Shown here: positions 42,421-53,754 of the stretch, in pieces
Position numbering within the stretch: the first letter of the stretch is position 1
Layout of the letters: each line of letters begins with the position of its first letter
Source: Dermacentor variabilis
Lineage: Eukaryota > Arthropoda > Arachnida > Ixodida > Ixodidae
DNA: 64,000 bases
Direction: 5' to 3'
Assembly (NCBI RefSeq): GCF_050947875.1
Contig: NC_134576.1
Span: 59,214,255 to 59,278,254 of the forward strand
Notes under the pieces: generated by a model
Databases searched by the model: none
Told to the model about the DNA's origin: nothing
Seen by the model: the letters and a program-made list of their open reading frames with translations, nothing else
Translations under genes and position numbers: made by a program

Positions 42421-44570
42421 ATAAATTTTAAAACTGTAGAATTTCAGAATAATCCTATTTAAATTTTATTTTCAACCACTTAGAGGAAGCTACTCAACAT
42501 TCCAAAATTCTATTTTTATTGTCGACTGACACCTTGTTGGTGCAGTTAGAAAGTCATTAGAATAGTTGACATGAGACCGACTAACTAACTGTTGTGCCGA
42601 AAAGATGAAACCGTCATGATCACAAAAATACGGAGTCCACTTCACTTCCGAATGCCCAGGTGTCAGGAGACACATGCACGGCACGCATCGATGCCGAAAG
42701 CTCTGCACACGTGAAATCCACGCATGTCGGATAGCGATGTGGTGGGGGATTTCTTACGAAAGGTTTCTGACGATGTTTACAAGTTCCGTATTGTCGGTTG
42801 GAGCATCATACCGGTCGCACGGATAACATGCATTTGGTGCATTCTCGACAGCCTCACTACCCGGTGCAACAGATTGCACTTTGGCTGCCGTGCGACTGTT
42901 ACCAAAAAAGCGTAAATTGCCGTCCATCACTGGATCCCGCATTATTCCATTAGTCAGACTTCGCACGACGACATTAGACGACCGAATTACATTTCCAGCG
43001 ACAAAATGACTGACAATGCTGCTCTCCGATTGTACTAGCTATTACATGCCGAACTCTCTGCCCGTTGCTGCAGCAGGCCTCGAACAGCTACTAAGAATGT
43101 GACGCGGCTTTCACCAGAAGCTTATAGACGCGCACGTGGCCTGCCTACTCGTCTTTGAATACACGGCACCAAATGAATTAACTCCTCAATATCCCCTTTC
43201 ACCTCCCAACTGCACAATTTTGTGTTCTTTCTTTGTAGTACCCTTTTTGCTGGCCCATCCTCAGGTTTCCGTAACAGTTAGGCACCGACTCCTAGTACGC
43301 GCTAGGCTACGCCTCCGCATCAGCTTGCGTATGACTATGCGAAAAACGTCTACTATAATTGGACAAGAAAAAAATTCTGTAAACCAGACTACATTGTACA
43401 ATAAAACTTCCCTCTCTCCTCTCCCGCAAAGGTTGCGAGCATGCCACCTGCTTATTGCAAAGGAAGACGTATGGGGGCCCCCTTACAGATATGTGCAGCG
43501 CAGAGAAAATGCAACGAATTTCTGCAAGCATGCGCCAAGAGCATATCAGCGCCCCGTGGTGCCACGCTGTTCAAGCTCGTGTGCCGGGAACTTCGTCGCA
43601 GTGCGCGTGTAGCAACGTCAAGCCAACGATTAATATAAGAAGGCACATGCGCAGTGCCTGTCATTTAGCCTCACGTGAGGTTCAGCGGCGCGTCACCAGG
43701 TCGCGCTGACATGCTTCGGCATCCTTAGCGGTCGATTTAGACACCACTGGCCTCTTTATAGTCGTTGGGTTCAGCGAGAGCAGGGAAAAAGTAAACATGT
43801 CCCCAACAGAGAAAAGAGGCGATTGGAAGCTTGGTGAAAAAAAAGTAGGGAAACGACAAAACACGGAGACGTGTGAAAGCAAAGTTCACAATAGGGGGTC
43901 AGAAAATTGGTTGTGTGAATTCATCTTCTCCTCTTTTCTCTTTATTTTTTTTATTTTTCAACCTAGGTAGGACATTAGGCAGTATAATAGCAAGAGGTTG
44001 GTGCCGCAACCCAGAACTCCGTTCCAAAGGGGACACTCATAACATTCATGCATCCATCCTGACTGAAAAATGACTGGCATCCTTATGGCAGGCATTCTCA
44101 ACGACAGGCATCCATCAATGACAAGCACCCCGACAAATGACAGTCATTCTGAGAGAATGATGACAAAACAATTTGAAGAAGAAAGAAACGTTTAATGAAC
44201 TTCATATGACGATGATGGAGAAGTAACGAAGTAACGAAGCGGCTTCACTCCAACAATAAGAGTGTGAAAGCGCAGAAAAGGGCGTTCTTAGTAACAAGTC
44301 CACATGCCGTGATGGCGTTCCAATAATAGAAATAAAGTCACTGGGCCCAAAATCTCAGGAAACGTTAAGAGAGGTAGTGGGCAGCACAATAACGGACGGT
44401 AGGAAGCTCGATTTGTGAAGACTAAGGAGAATTAACATGATTAGGAGAGTTGATACAGAAATAAGGTTCGCAAAGAGCTCGAGCCACACACGAAGATGCG
44501 AGGCGAAGTCCGGCAACGCTACTGGGTGCGTATAAGCGAAAGCGTGACGAAGCCGACGTTGACAACTACC
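42421..44570. other. Unassigned intron sequence
   Basis: Part of CLCA-like intron 1. Several overlapping frames at 43136-43882 have no motif. ATCC/ATTC-rich imperfect repeats occur at 44040-44170. No gene is supported. Confidence 0.4.
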
Positions 44571-46232
44571 ATTCCATGACAGGGACTTCAGTGGTTTCAA
44601 GGGCAGTCATGCAGACTATAAAGGACAGACTGCAGGCATGCGTTGCTGGTGAGGTTATGCTGGGGAGCCTGCAAAATCTTTTCTGGAAACAAAGCTGGTT
44701 AGAGGGCAATCTGTTGTCCTTGACGCAGTGTATAGATTCTTCTACGAAAAAGCAGAAAAGGAACACAGGCCCCTATGGGTGGCATTTATGGATATCAAGG
44801 AAGCCTATGACAATGCAATGAAAGAGCACTCGTGGGACATAAAGTGCGTACTGGATGTGAAAGATGGAGTAGCCAATATTGTAAAAAATCTCAATAAAAG
44901 TACGAAGGTGCTTATGAAATGAGGAGGAAATGGCATCTGAGCCAATAGAGATCGAGTGGAGGCTTAAGGAAGGGGAACCTCTGTCACCTTTCTTGATGCC
45001 ACAATGCCTTGGCTTTGGGCTAGTTGGTTCTCTTGGCAGTTCTCATAAAAATGCGCTAAAGACGAAAACAAGAGGAACAGATATGACAGGGCTCAGCGCG
45101 CGTCCTGTTGCATGTGTTCCTTTCGTCTTCGTGTCTAGCGTGTTTTTTATGAAAACTGCCTTTGTCGTTCATGTTGTAGCTATAAGGATTAGAAACCAAA
45201 TTACAGCAGTGGATTTGGCTTCAACCATTCTTTTTTCCTCCAAGAAGAATAGATTGAAGAATCATTACCAAGACTGCTATACGTAGATTATATAATTGAT
45301 TGACAATTGCTGACAACAACGAAGATTTGCATAGAATTATGGACATCGGCGGTAAAGGGGGGAGATAGATTAGGTTTGAAGTTTAGTAATAAAAATCGGC
45401 AGTCATGACTATTAATGATAATGAGGGCGGCAAGTATACAATACAGGAGGTTACGCTGGAGGTAGGGGATCGGTAACAATATCGTGGCGTATGGATAAAC
45501 AGTCGGGTTGAGTGCGTAACAGAACATGCAAAATATGTAAAGAATAAAAGTAGGTTGGATTCAGCTGTGATGTATAATATGGCACTGTGGAACTACGTTA
45601 GGTACGATTTGGTGAGCGGGATTAGGAAGGGATGATAGTGCTAACTTTCGGCAATGCATTTCTGTGCATGAGATCAGAGTTCGACAAAGGTTGGAAATTA
45701 AGCAACGTGGAGTATGTAGCTTTGCTTTGAGAGTACACGGAAACACACAAAGTCAGGTGGTACAGGGTCACATGGGATGGACATCATTCAAGGGCAGGGA
45801 AGCTGCAAGGCGCAATTGAGAAAAGGGGGGACTGCGGTGGGCCAGGAAAGTTTACAGCTACTTGTACATGAGGAATTTTGAAACAAAATGGAAGAAGCAA
45901 ACCATTAAATTGTCTAAAAACTATTTCGACAGCAGTTGCGGTAAATTGAGAATCATCGGTCTAAAAGAAGTTTAAAGAAACAGCGAGGGGCCCGGGGAAT
46001 AAAGAGGTACCGACAAAATCAGCACTGTGAACGCACTCAACTTTGATGCAAAATATTGCCAAAGGTAATGTTCACACTAAATCTAGGGAAAGCTATTTGT
46101 TCTTTGAAAGCGGCACGGGAGTATTGCAAACTAAGACGCACCGATTGAAGTACCAAGGGATAACCCCATTATGCTGTCCTTGTGGAGAGGAGAAGGAAAA
46201 GGCTGAACAATTTATAATTTCTTATCAGTAGC
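44571..46232 (+). mobile_element. LINE-3: non-LTR element with RT palm and C-terminal zinc-knuckle-like motif
   Basis: Plus strand, frames broken. Palm block A reads WVAFMDIKEAYDNAM (44776), followed by RLKEGEPLSPFL (the GLRQGxPLSPxLF block). An inserted segment (about 45005-45170) follows. The text resumes with LLIADNNEDLHRIMD, GDRLGLKFSN and closes with LFFESGTGVLQTKTHR, then CCPCGEEKEKAEQFIIS (C-X2-C...; the usual ending is C.xCg...E..xHx(V/I)xxC). The ending Cys is missing. No tail was seen at 46232. Confidence 0.75.
45005..45170 (+). repeat. Inserted dyad-symmetry repeat in LINE-3
   Basis: Begins CCTTGGCTTTGGGCTAGTTGG and contains two arms that pair imperfectly: GACGAAAACAAGAGGAACAG...GACAGGGC and GTCCTGTTGC...GTTCCTTTCGTCTTCGTGTC, around a GCGCGC-like centre. 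The first block is shared, inverted, with 46632-46654 beside the perfect fold-back. It interrupts the RT text of LINE-3 behind PLSPFL. Confidence 0.6.
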
Positions 46233-46373
46233 CTCGATATACATTTCAAAGCAATGGGGCTGATTTTTTTCAAAACATTGGGGTTTAGGAACCACGGTAT
46301 ATACTTCAAGTGGGTAGAAATACCCAACGCAGGTTATATGACTGGCGGCTAAAATCAAGGAAAGAGTGAAATA

Positions 46374-47128
46374 TGTGGGGATGCTCGACTCTCGCTCTTC
46401 TCCTGGAGATGTTTTCCCCGCATGGCTCTCGCATCTCATGTAATCAGGATTCTCCACGTAGATAAGTGCCAGTGGCGGTCGGAGTGGTTCAGTATATTAC
46501 GAAGTAGTAAAGGCGATGCGCAGAATACCAGGTCTCAAGAAGAACACAAACGACAGGACCGGCGCTGGTCCTGTCGTTTGTGTTCTTCTTGAGACCTGGT
46601 ATTCTGCGCATCGCCTTTACTACTTCACGAATGAACCAACTAGCCCAAGCCAAGAGTTTTACTTGAGTATATTACGAGAGATGGCGGAAGTGTTGCTGCG
46701 ATAACGCAGCCGAACGGCGAGGTTAGTCGGGCGATACAGGGAGTAAACTCTTCTTTTTTGGCTAGGATTTGGCACGTGGTAGGGACGTCCTGCGCGTGTG
46801 CCAATACATGCCACTGCGAGACCGCCTCGCGAGGCCATGGAGCAGGACACCGGAATAGACGAACACGATCTTTCGACGCCACCGTTCGCATGACCGTATA
46901 CGGGAACGACCAGGCACTGGTGTCCAGCATGGGGCTAACATACGCGTTCGATATCCAGTCGTGGTGAGTTGGACTTGCGACATTTGTCGCGCGCCGATCA
47001 ACATGCTCTGAGGATAGTAATTCGGCTACAAGGCTTTAATGTATGAAAGGTGCAATAAATACCCTTGCGATAGTCTGCACTACAGTGCCGTCTTTCCTTT
47101 ATCCTAACAGCACGTGAGAGATCCCACA
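46374..47128 (+). mobile_element. Probable solo LTR (interrupted)
   Basis: Starts TGTGGGGATGCTCGACTCTC and ends GAGAGATCCCACA, so the ends TGTGGGGAT and ATCCCACA are inverted and of TG...CA type. Near the right end a polyadenylation signal lies in GTGCAATAAATACCC. No internal element region adjoins it. No target duplication is clear (AAATA against AATTT). The fold-back insertion at 46503-46665 lies inside it. Confidence 0.5.
46501..46626. repeat. Perfect fold-back: 60-bp arms, 6-bp loop
   Basis: Bases 46501-46560 are the exact reverse complement of 46567-46626, separated by GGCGCT. No mismatch was found. The whole insertion (46503-46665) also includes a 39-bp single-copy flank with GAACCAACTAGCCCAAGCC. 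It is bracketed by AGTATATTACGA at 46491-46502 and 46666-46677, a 10- to 12-bp target duplication. Confidence 0.95.
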
Positions 47129-47159
47129 AATTTTACCATCAACAAAGTAAGAAACATAT

Positions 47160-47245
47160 TTCTTGCCACAGCTAGGTGGCGCAAGCCACCGCCCGATTTA
47201 TATTGTTGAGCCTCATCCATCCATCCATCCAGCCATCCACCCACC
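47160..47245. repeat. Repeat fragment with (CATC)n tract
   Basis: AGGTGGCGCAAGCCACCGCCC is an inverted-repeat-rich block, followed by a tract of CATC units (47216-47240). Such a combination looks like the 3' end and tail of a short interspersed repeat, but only one copy is in the window. Confidence 0.5.
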
Positions 47246-47290
47246 CTCTCATACGATTCGTTGTTACGTCTTATGTTAAGGGCATAGAAA

Positions 47291-48540
47291 CGCGACTGGA
47301 AAACAGTGAATGAGGGTTTGATTTATCACACATGCCTAATGGCAAATTTGTACAGCTGAAGGTCCCGAGACTGATGCATGTTCACGACATAGTGCTACTT
47401 GCGGACAATGCAAGAAATTTATGCACTTGGAAATATGTATGGCAACGTTGCGACAAATCTAATCCTTAATTTAGCACAGAGAAATCGGGAATTATGATCT
47501 TTAATGAAGCCAAGAGTAATTACGCAGTGTCAATTCAACAGCAAGTTGTACCAATATTCAAGCAGTATAAAAGCCTGTGCGTATACATAAACGAAGCAAA
47601 AGATTTCCTGCAGTACCCACCAAGGTAATCTCAAAATAAAAGGCAAGTGCAATGCAGGAAAAAAGAAACATCACAGCACTTGGAGCCCACAATAGATATG
47701 GCAGGGTGCATGGAATCTGGAAAGGGGTAATGGTGGAAGCGATACAGTTGCCAAATGCCACTCTGCGCTTAATATGGATATTTGACATAGATTGGCCTTT
47801 GTTTGAAGACAGAGAAGCGAAGAGAAAAATTCATTTTGAAGACTTAGGAACCTCGATCAAACAAATTGCGTCTAAAGTGCATAAGTATCTCTCCCTGAAA
47901 AGCATCTTCACAGAATGAAGTAAAAGTTCATGAAATTTGGCAACCAAGTACAAGGTAATTGAAAGTGTAAATGGACAACCATAAACATCGGATAAAGAGA
48001 GAGAGGAACAGAGGCACTGATTTCGGTGCACAAAAATAAAAATGACCATGTAGATTTTTGACAATGAGAAGAAAAATTATAAAGAGAAATCTGCACTGTA
48101 ACACGAAAGGAAGTGCCTTGCTATTTGAGGCTCCAACTGGCTGCCTAAGGAAGAAAAGATACCAAAGCAAATATTAAGAACTAGATGAGGCATGCGTATG
48201 GTGCAGAAAAATCCGGCAACCACTGAGCACATCCTAGTGGAATGCGAAGGGCTTCACCCAGTGAAACCTACAGGTAACGTATACCATCAAGAAGCGTCTG
48301 TAGTGGACGGAAGAATAAAGCGGTCAGCAGTCGATATAAGCAACAGGGATTTAGGGTATTGTTGAAAAAGAAACAAAGAGCTGATTGATACGACCGGATT
48401 CATTACAGGATAGCTGGCAGTACAATATAGAGAAGTTTTCAGAAAAGAGCAAGAAGGTCAAGAACCAGTATACAAAAATGATAGAATGTAAAACATAAGT
48501 AACATAACTGATTAACACAAGCAAACTTCGTATCTATTCG
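47291..48540 (+). mobile_element. LINE-4: second, related non-LTR fragment
   Basis: Plus strand. VHDIVLLADNARNL corresponds to the YADD box (Ala-Asp changed to Val-His), followed by GIMIFNEAKSNYAVSIQQQ and QYKSLCVYINEAKDF (KYLGVYINE in the family). Toward the end ATTEHILVECEGLHP matches the C-terminal Cys/His motif. It parallels LINE-3 but is a separate copy, since both contain the equivalent of this region. Frequent stops. Confidence 0.72.
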
Positions 48541-49963
48541 TCACCACGCCGTTTTCGATGGATTCCCACTAAATCATCATCACTACCATTATCCTCATTA
48601 TACCAGCACCACTGGCAAGAAAATAAAAAGGAGGACCTTTAAAATGGCTTTTTTGGACTTGACTGGTGCATAATATAAGGCTAACCGCATATGTTTGTGG
48701 AAATTCTTTAACAAGAATGCTTCGGCGATGACTATGTACAGCTTTTAAGCACATTTACTTAGAAAATGCTGTTTGCATTGAATGCATAGCGATGAAAAGT
48801 GATTAGAAAGCTGAAATATCTAAGGAACAAAGTACAAAGGTACGCAGAAAGATACGTAGTAAGGATGGAAAAGGGGCTGCAATAATTCAGCATCCATTCA
48901 TTCTCCCTTACGAACAGGCGGGCAGGATATTAGAGCAACAGCTCCAAAGTTACTTTCAAGCGAATGACATTGGGTTGTATGCAGAAAAGCAAAATGATAT
49001 GCAACGCCTGGCCAATACTTTCCACGGGAAAGGAAGTTGTTAAGATTTAAATTTAGCATTAGAAAATTGTGCTATGGTACTCAACAAAAGCGGTACTAGA
49101 CTGCTTCTATGCAGGGCCGGGTTACGCCTCGGGTAGCCGAAGAAATACCTGGTTTTATGGCTTTACAATGGCAATAGATTTATGGAAACAAAGAAAAAAA
49201 ACAACAACAGCAAAGGCGAAGAGAAATGCAGCCATAGCGAAACACACAAGATCTGGATACGATAGTTAGGAAGTGTTGCGGTGTATATTCAAAAGTGTAA
49301 TCGCTTCATGAATTACATTTCGAAATGCGCTTGTTCGGATGAAGCCAGAAGTGCAATCCAAACCTTGATCGCAACTGGAGGTCAGTGGGGTGCCTCGTGT
49401 TGAGTGCTGACTGGTAGACTACAACTGGAGACCTACAGGGTAATATAGGCTGGACGAGTATTGAAGTGAGGACGCTCCATGTAAACTGATTTCGAAGAAC
49501 CACAGATGAACATTAAAGAAAGTAAATAGGTTGCGGGATTTTACAGGTATTCGGACAAATTATTAGTAAAGAAAAATTCTTATTCACTCACTCTGTACTT
49601 TTCGAAGCGAGATCAGGATGCCTTAGGACGCCTTAGCAAACGTAGTTAGAAAGCGAGGTACACCAACGAAGAAGAAGCATGTGCTTGCTGCGTTAAGGTT
49701 AGGGGAACAATGGGAAATTCTCTACTAGAATGGCTAGATATCTAACCTGTCACAGTAAAACAAACAACGAACGATTAGGTAATACAACATCATGGGTAAC
49801 AGCAGTACTATTAGAATTATATTTAAAGGTCACACCAGGACCGAGGTAGTAACACAAAAAATCAACGCTATTGGTCATCTGATATGCGACGGTTGTTGTG
49901 CACCGCATCTAACAACATTCTTTTACGGGTAGCATAGAATAAAGCATGAAATCTCGCACACGC
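48541..49963. other. Unassigned intron sequence next to exon 1
   Basis: Part of CLCA-like intron 1, starting at the exon-1 donor. A-rich stretches and short frames (49069-49269) may be LINE-4 remains, but no motif supports that. Confidence 0.4.
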
Positions 49964-50134
49964 CTTTAGGTTGTCGACAATCACTTCATTTGGACTGGTT
50001 TCTGGGTGGATGGAGACTAGTAGATCGATGTATCCTCCATCAGCGTCATCAACTCTAAGCCCATTCGTGTGGCAGACGAGACGAAAGAAGGCCAACGGGA
50101 GAAGTAGACCCTCGAACATGACAATGGGCTCCCT
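49964..50134 (-). CDS. CLCA-like: CLCA-like exon 1 (start codon, signal peptide)
   Basis: The exon starts behind an acceptor (CTTGATTCTGTTACAG), so a non-coding exon lies further upstream. The ATG at 50119-50117 opens 52 codons. Residues 1-20 form a signal peptide (MFEGLLLPLAFFRLVCHTNG). GLRVDDADGGYIDLLVSIHP and NEVIVDNLK follow, which match the start of mature CLCA proteins (GGY..(L/I)(L/V)(V/I).I...P....I(I/V)..(L/I)(K/Q)). With exon 2 the join reads VDNLK-ALLQSSSEFL. The donor would be GC (AAG/GCGTGT) rather than GT. Confidence 0.8.
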
Positions 50135-53095
50135 CTGTAACAGAATCAAGAAAACAGAAGAAAATCATTTCACCATGCGTTTACCAACAGTTTTCACCGT
50201 AATCCTTAAGCGCCATCTGCTGAGCGCTAATCTCACAGCTGCAGTTTTATCCGTAATGACTGCTGCGATAAAGTAACTCTTAGCTCTTGGCGCATGTAGG
50301 ACGAAAATTAACTCAAAATGATTATTAGGCCGCAAAACACAATCCGAGAATGTATAAGCTCGACGAAATTGCACTAGTTTGAGATGTACAAATTTAGCAA
50401 AAATGTTATTTAATATGGACATGGTAAGAATACTGTCAATTTCGCGGAGTTGAAAAATAAAATTGAAGGTGCTGCGTGAGAAAGTCGGAGAACACGTGGG
50501 TAGTCTGAGCGATAAAAACAGAAGATACGGGATTTCTATGAGCATCCATTATCATGGCATGAAAACAAGAACCAAAAATTAGAACAGGCTTCGAGGCAAT
50601 ACTGAAAGTGAAATGTATATTTGACGTGTGCAAAAACAACCCTTAATTCTAAATGCAAAAGTATTTTAGCGAAAGTTAAGTAATATATCAGCAAGAGAAA
50701 AAAAGACACACAAGTGAAAATGACTAGCAATAACGTAAGAATCGAAACATCAATTTGAAAATTTGTTCGTCTTGTTCAAACACATGCCAACTTGATAACA
50801 GAAAGCCGGAAATGACGACCAATTGAAAGAGAGGGGGGATGTCACTAAGATACAAAATATACGAAGCTACAAATAAAAAGAATGAACATAACTTAAACAA
50901 TAACAAATCCAGAAAATACCTGAAATAAAGCGTGCGTTATAAGCACAAATAGGCGTTGGTTGCGGCAGAAAGGAACGTGCAAAGATGGGCACTGCCAGCA
51001 CTCGGCGCACTTTGTGCACATTGCAGATCACTTTCAACATATGGGCGCCCAAGCGGTGTAGGCAGCGTTTGAGGATTTGGGTAATTGCTAGAGCGCACAT
51101 ATTTTACTTTACGAATTGTAGCGGGTAAGTTGGCAAGGCGCATCCTCTTGGAGCAAATTCTCAGGATCGCACGAGTTTCAAGTTGATAATTTTCCATGTG
51201 TGCGACGGAGTACATCGAAGTTCCGTTACTTTTGTGCTTCAATGTATAAGATACCTTGTTCTCAAAGACCTAATTAGAAACACAGTGAACGTTTATCCCA
51301 AGTTTCACGGCACATATCTCGAACCCGGTGCCAGCCTCAGCATTTGCTCCAAGGCGCTATGCCTTACGAACTAACAACAATTAGAAGATTGCTATATGTT
51401 GTATAAATTAATTAATAATGAGTCTAATTTGCGATATATTGTAATTAATGAATTACGTACTTTATTGTTCCTCGAAATAAGTCTCACTTCATCGAGTAAT
51501 TTATTTGAAGCGTTAGACTGCAGCAATCTAGCGCAGATGATTCTTTAGACATTCGGTGCTGCTACGAAAAACACTTCTACGAGACAGATGAGAAAGTTTA
51601 TGTGCACATCATCAATGTTTACCATCTTGCCTAAAGTACCCTAAAATAATGATGACATTTTTGTACAAACACACAAGATCGTTAGATTAGGCCCTTCTTG
51701 CCATAGACGCATCTAAGCGCTCAGCGGAAAGCATGCGAATTATTACAAGGCCTTAAAAATGTGCGCCATTGCCGACTGCCGTGGCACCACCCCCACGAAT
51801 AATCAGCCGCCCCCTCGCCCATCCAGCTACGTAAGGGCGCCGATGACGTCGGTCTGGTGGCCTATCCGATTGCCTACCCACGTTGCATCATCGAGAATGC
51901 TTGAATCATGCCGCTGCGTTAAGCTTATATTTAATAGAAAACGTATGCATAGCAATTTGTGTTCTCTTAAAGAGTATGTACTCAAACCAATGGCCTACTA
52001 CCGCTCTGGCAATTGCAGCTGATGAGGTGCCGAGGTTTTATCACGTTATGATAGGAGCAGCACTGTCTGCTTTAGCGGAATGAACATGAGTAATACCAGC
52101 ACTGCGTGCGTCTTGCACTGCAGATGTGTGCAGGGAGAAAACTGCATTGACTACGCGCAGTAGAAGTCGCGAGCGCAACACGCCAATGTCAAAGCCAACC
52201 TCCTTGGTAAACAGCGGTCGCCCGCAGTTTTGATGATGGGCTTTCAGAGGTGCCCGTAGGTTCTGCTTTCGGCAGAAGCTAACAATGGTATAGAATTTGC
52301 CCAGAATGATAGCAGCAAGATATACTAAAAGGAGAGATTCGAAAAAAGAAACCGTTGCGAAGGAAATTGAACGTGCATAACAACGAGGGAGAGCGTCCGT
52401 CAGAAGGCCACCACCTCAGTTACACTTTTGTGTAGCAGTAGCCTCGCTGCCTCCCGCGCAGAAACTGTGGGTTCCGTTCCCAATGGATCTGTTTGTAAGC
52501 GCAGGCTTAAATGTCGGATCTGTGAAATCGGCGAAATTATGTTTGTCGCGGCGAGAGAAGCGATCGACACAAGCGGAAGGCGCCTGACGATGCAGAAGAG
52601 AATCGGCGCGTTCGCGCCCTTTTGGTCTCTGGTTCGAGGCAGCAGTGCTCGCTGTGCATGTTCACAGCGTCCGTACGATCGCGCATGAGACGACACTAGT
52701 TCAAGTGAGACGTCACTAATTCCGCCGATTCTTCGTTTTTCAAGCATGAGACAATTTTCACGCTTACAGTCAGAGTTCCCGGAAGACTTCCGGTTAAGCG
52801 CTCCGCAAGAACCCGTTATAGTAGCCAATAAATTTATAGGACCCTCAGGCTGGCACTAGTTTTATGGGGTATTGGAGTGTTGGACAAGTGAATTTTAATA
52901 AGTGCAACAAAAAAAGCCCAAACTCGTTCGACGCCATTGAGCACATTCCTTATACCTGAAAAAAAAATCAAGAATATGTGCCTACAGTATACTATGCTAC
53001 AAAACACCTATATTTTCTTGGCTAACTGGACTGTAAAAAATGGTTGACCGGAAGTTATCTGGAATCACGAACGCGTTACCACAACATTGCGGATG
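50135..53095. other. Upstream of CLCA exon 1: no recognised gene
   Basis: Expected to hold an untranslated first exon and promoter of the CLCA-like gene, but neither can be located. A minus-strand frame (52828-52400) has no motif. A weak tRNA-like head (GTGTAGCAGTAGCC, GGTTCCGTTCCC) at about 52430-52480 may be another SINE. Confidence 0.4.
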
Positions 53096-53750
53096 CAAAA
53101 TTTGGAGGACTCTTAAGCTGCGCCTTCAAGAGTGAAACGCGATAGCGTTATCGCACCCCGTTCGCACCGCCCACTGAAACGATCTACGCGAGCCAAACGC
53201 CGCGATCGGCACGGACAGCCGGGCCGTGATGCGCCACGAAGGCGGACGCGATCATGGGGCGAGTGGCGTGCCACGTGTCAGGGCAGCGCCGTACATTGAG
53301 AGGAGCGGCTTTCTGTGTTTTCCGCAAGATGGCTCTGCATATGCGCAGAGGGCAGAAGAAATGCAGCGGAAACGTACTTCGCTACTCGTGTAACTGCGAC
53401 TTCTGTACATTACATGCTAATAACTACCGACATACACCGCAGTATAACTTTCTACGGCACGTTTCTCAGGCAACGCCGCATTCACTAGAGGCGCTTTTGT
53501 CCCTCTTTAAACTACCGAACTCGAGGCTGAGTGGTAGCATCTCCGTCTCACACTCCGGAGACCCTGGTTTGATTTCCACCCAGCCCATCTTGCAAGTTTT
53601 TTTTATTATGAAGTGCCTTCCCAGATTTATCGCTCACGGCCAACGCAACGACGCCGACACCGACGACACCGGCTTTTCTGCGACACGAGCTCCTTAAAGC
53701 TGTTGCGCTAAAAGGTGTTGCCCGAACCGCAGCTCACCAATACAACGTCC
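53096..53750 (+). repeat. Composite dispersed repeat with tRNA-like segment
   Basis: Starts AAAATTTGGAGGACTCTTAAG, also found at 60124. It then has GTGAAACGCGATAGCGTTATC and, at 53520-53590, a tRNA-like part: GAGGCTGAGTGGTAGCATCT (A box) and CTGGTTTGATTTCC (B box, usually GGTTCGATTCC). The end ACACGAGCTCCTTAAAGCTG precedes LINE-5. I recognise this layout as common in tick DNA; its formal class is uncertain. Confidence 0.6.
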
Positions 53751-53754
53751 TAAT

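Larger units (their letters stand above)
7723..50134 (-). other. CLCA-like: CLCA-like gene, 5' half (five exons over more than 42 kb)
   Basis: Five minus-strand exons together spell the first roughly 290 residues of a CLCA-family protein. Splice phases agree at every junction: exon 1 to 2 phase 0, exon 2 to 3 one base plus two bases giving Thr, exon 3 to 4 phase 0, exon 4 to 5 phase 0. No exon has a stop. CLCA proteins are secreted or membrane-linked, have an N-terminal metalloprotease-like domain, a VWA domain and a beta-sandwich region, and modulate chloride conductance. The VWA exons should lie left of the window. Introns hold the transposon load. What I see: reading frames, motifs, splice sites; inference: that they belong to one transcript. 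Confidence 0.82.

Noticed and set aside
49971..50276. Plus-strand frame of 101 codons
   Set aside because: Antisense of CLCA exon 1.
52400..52828. Minus-strand frame of 142 codons as a gene
   Set aside because: No domain, no splice support; part of it overlaps a weak tRNA-like repeat.
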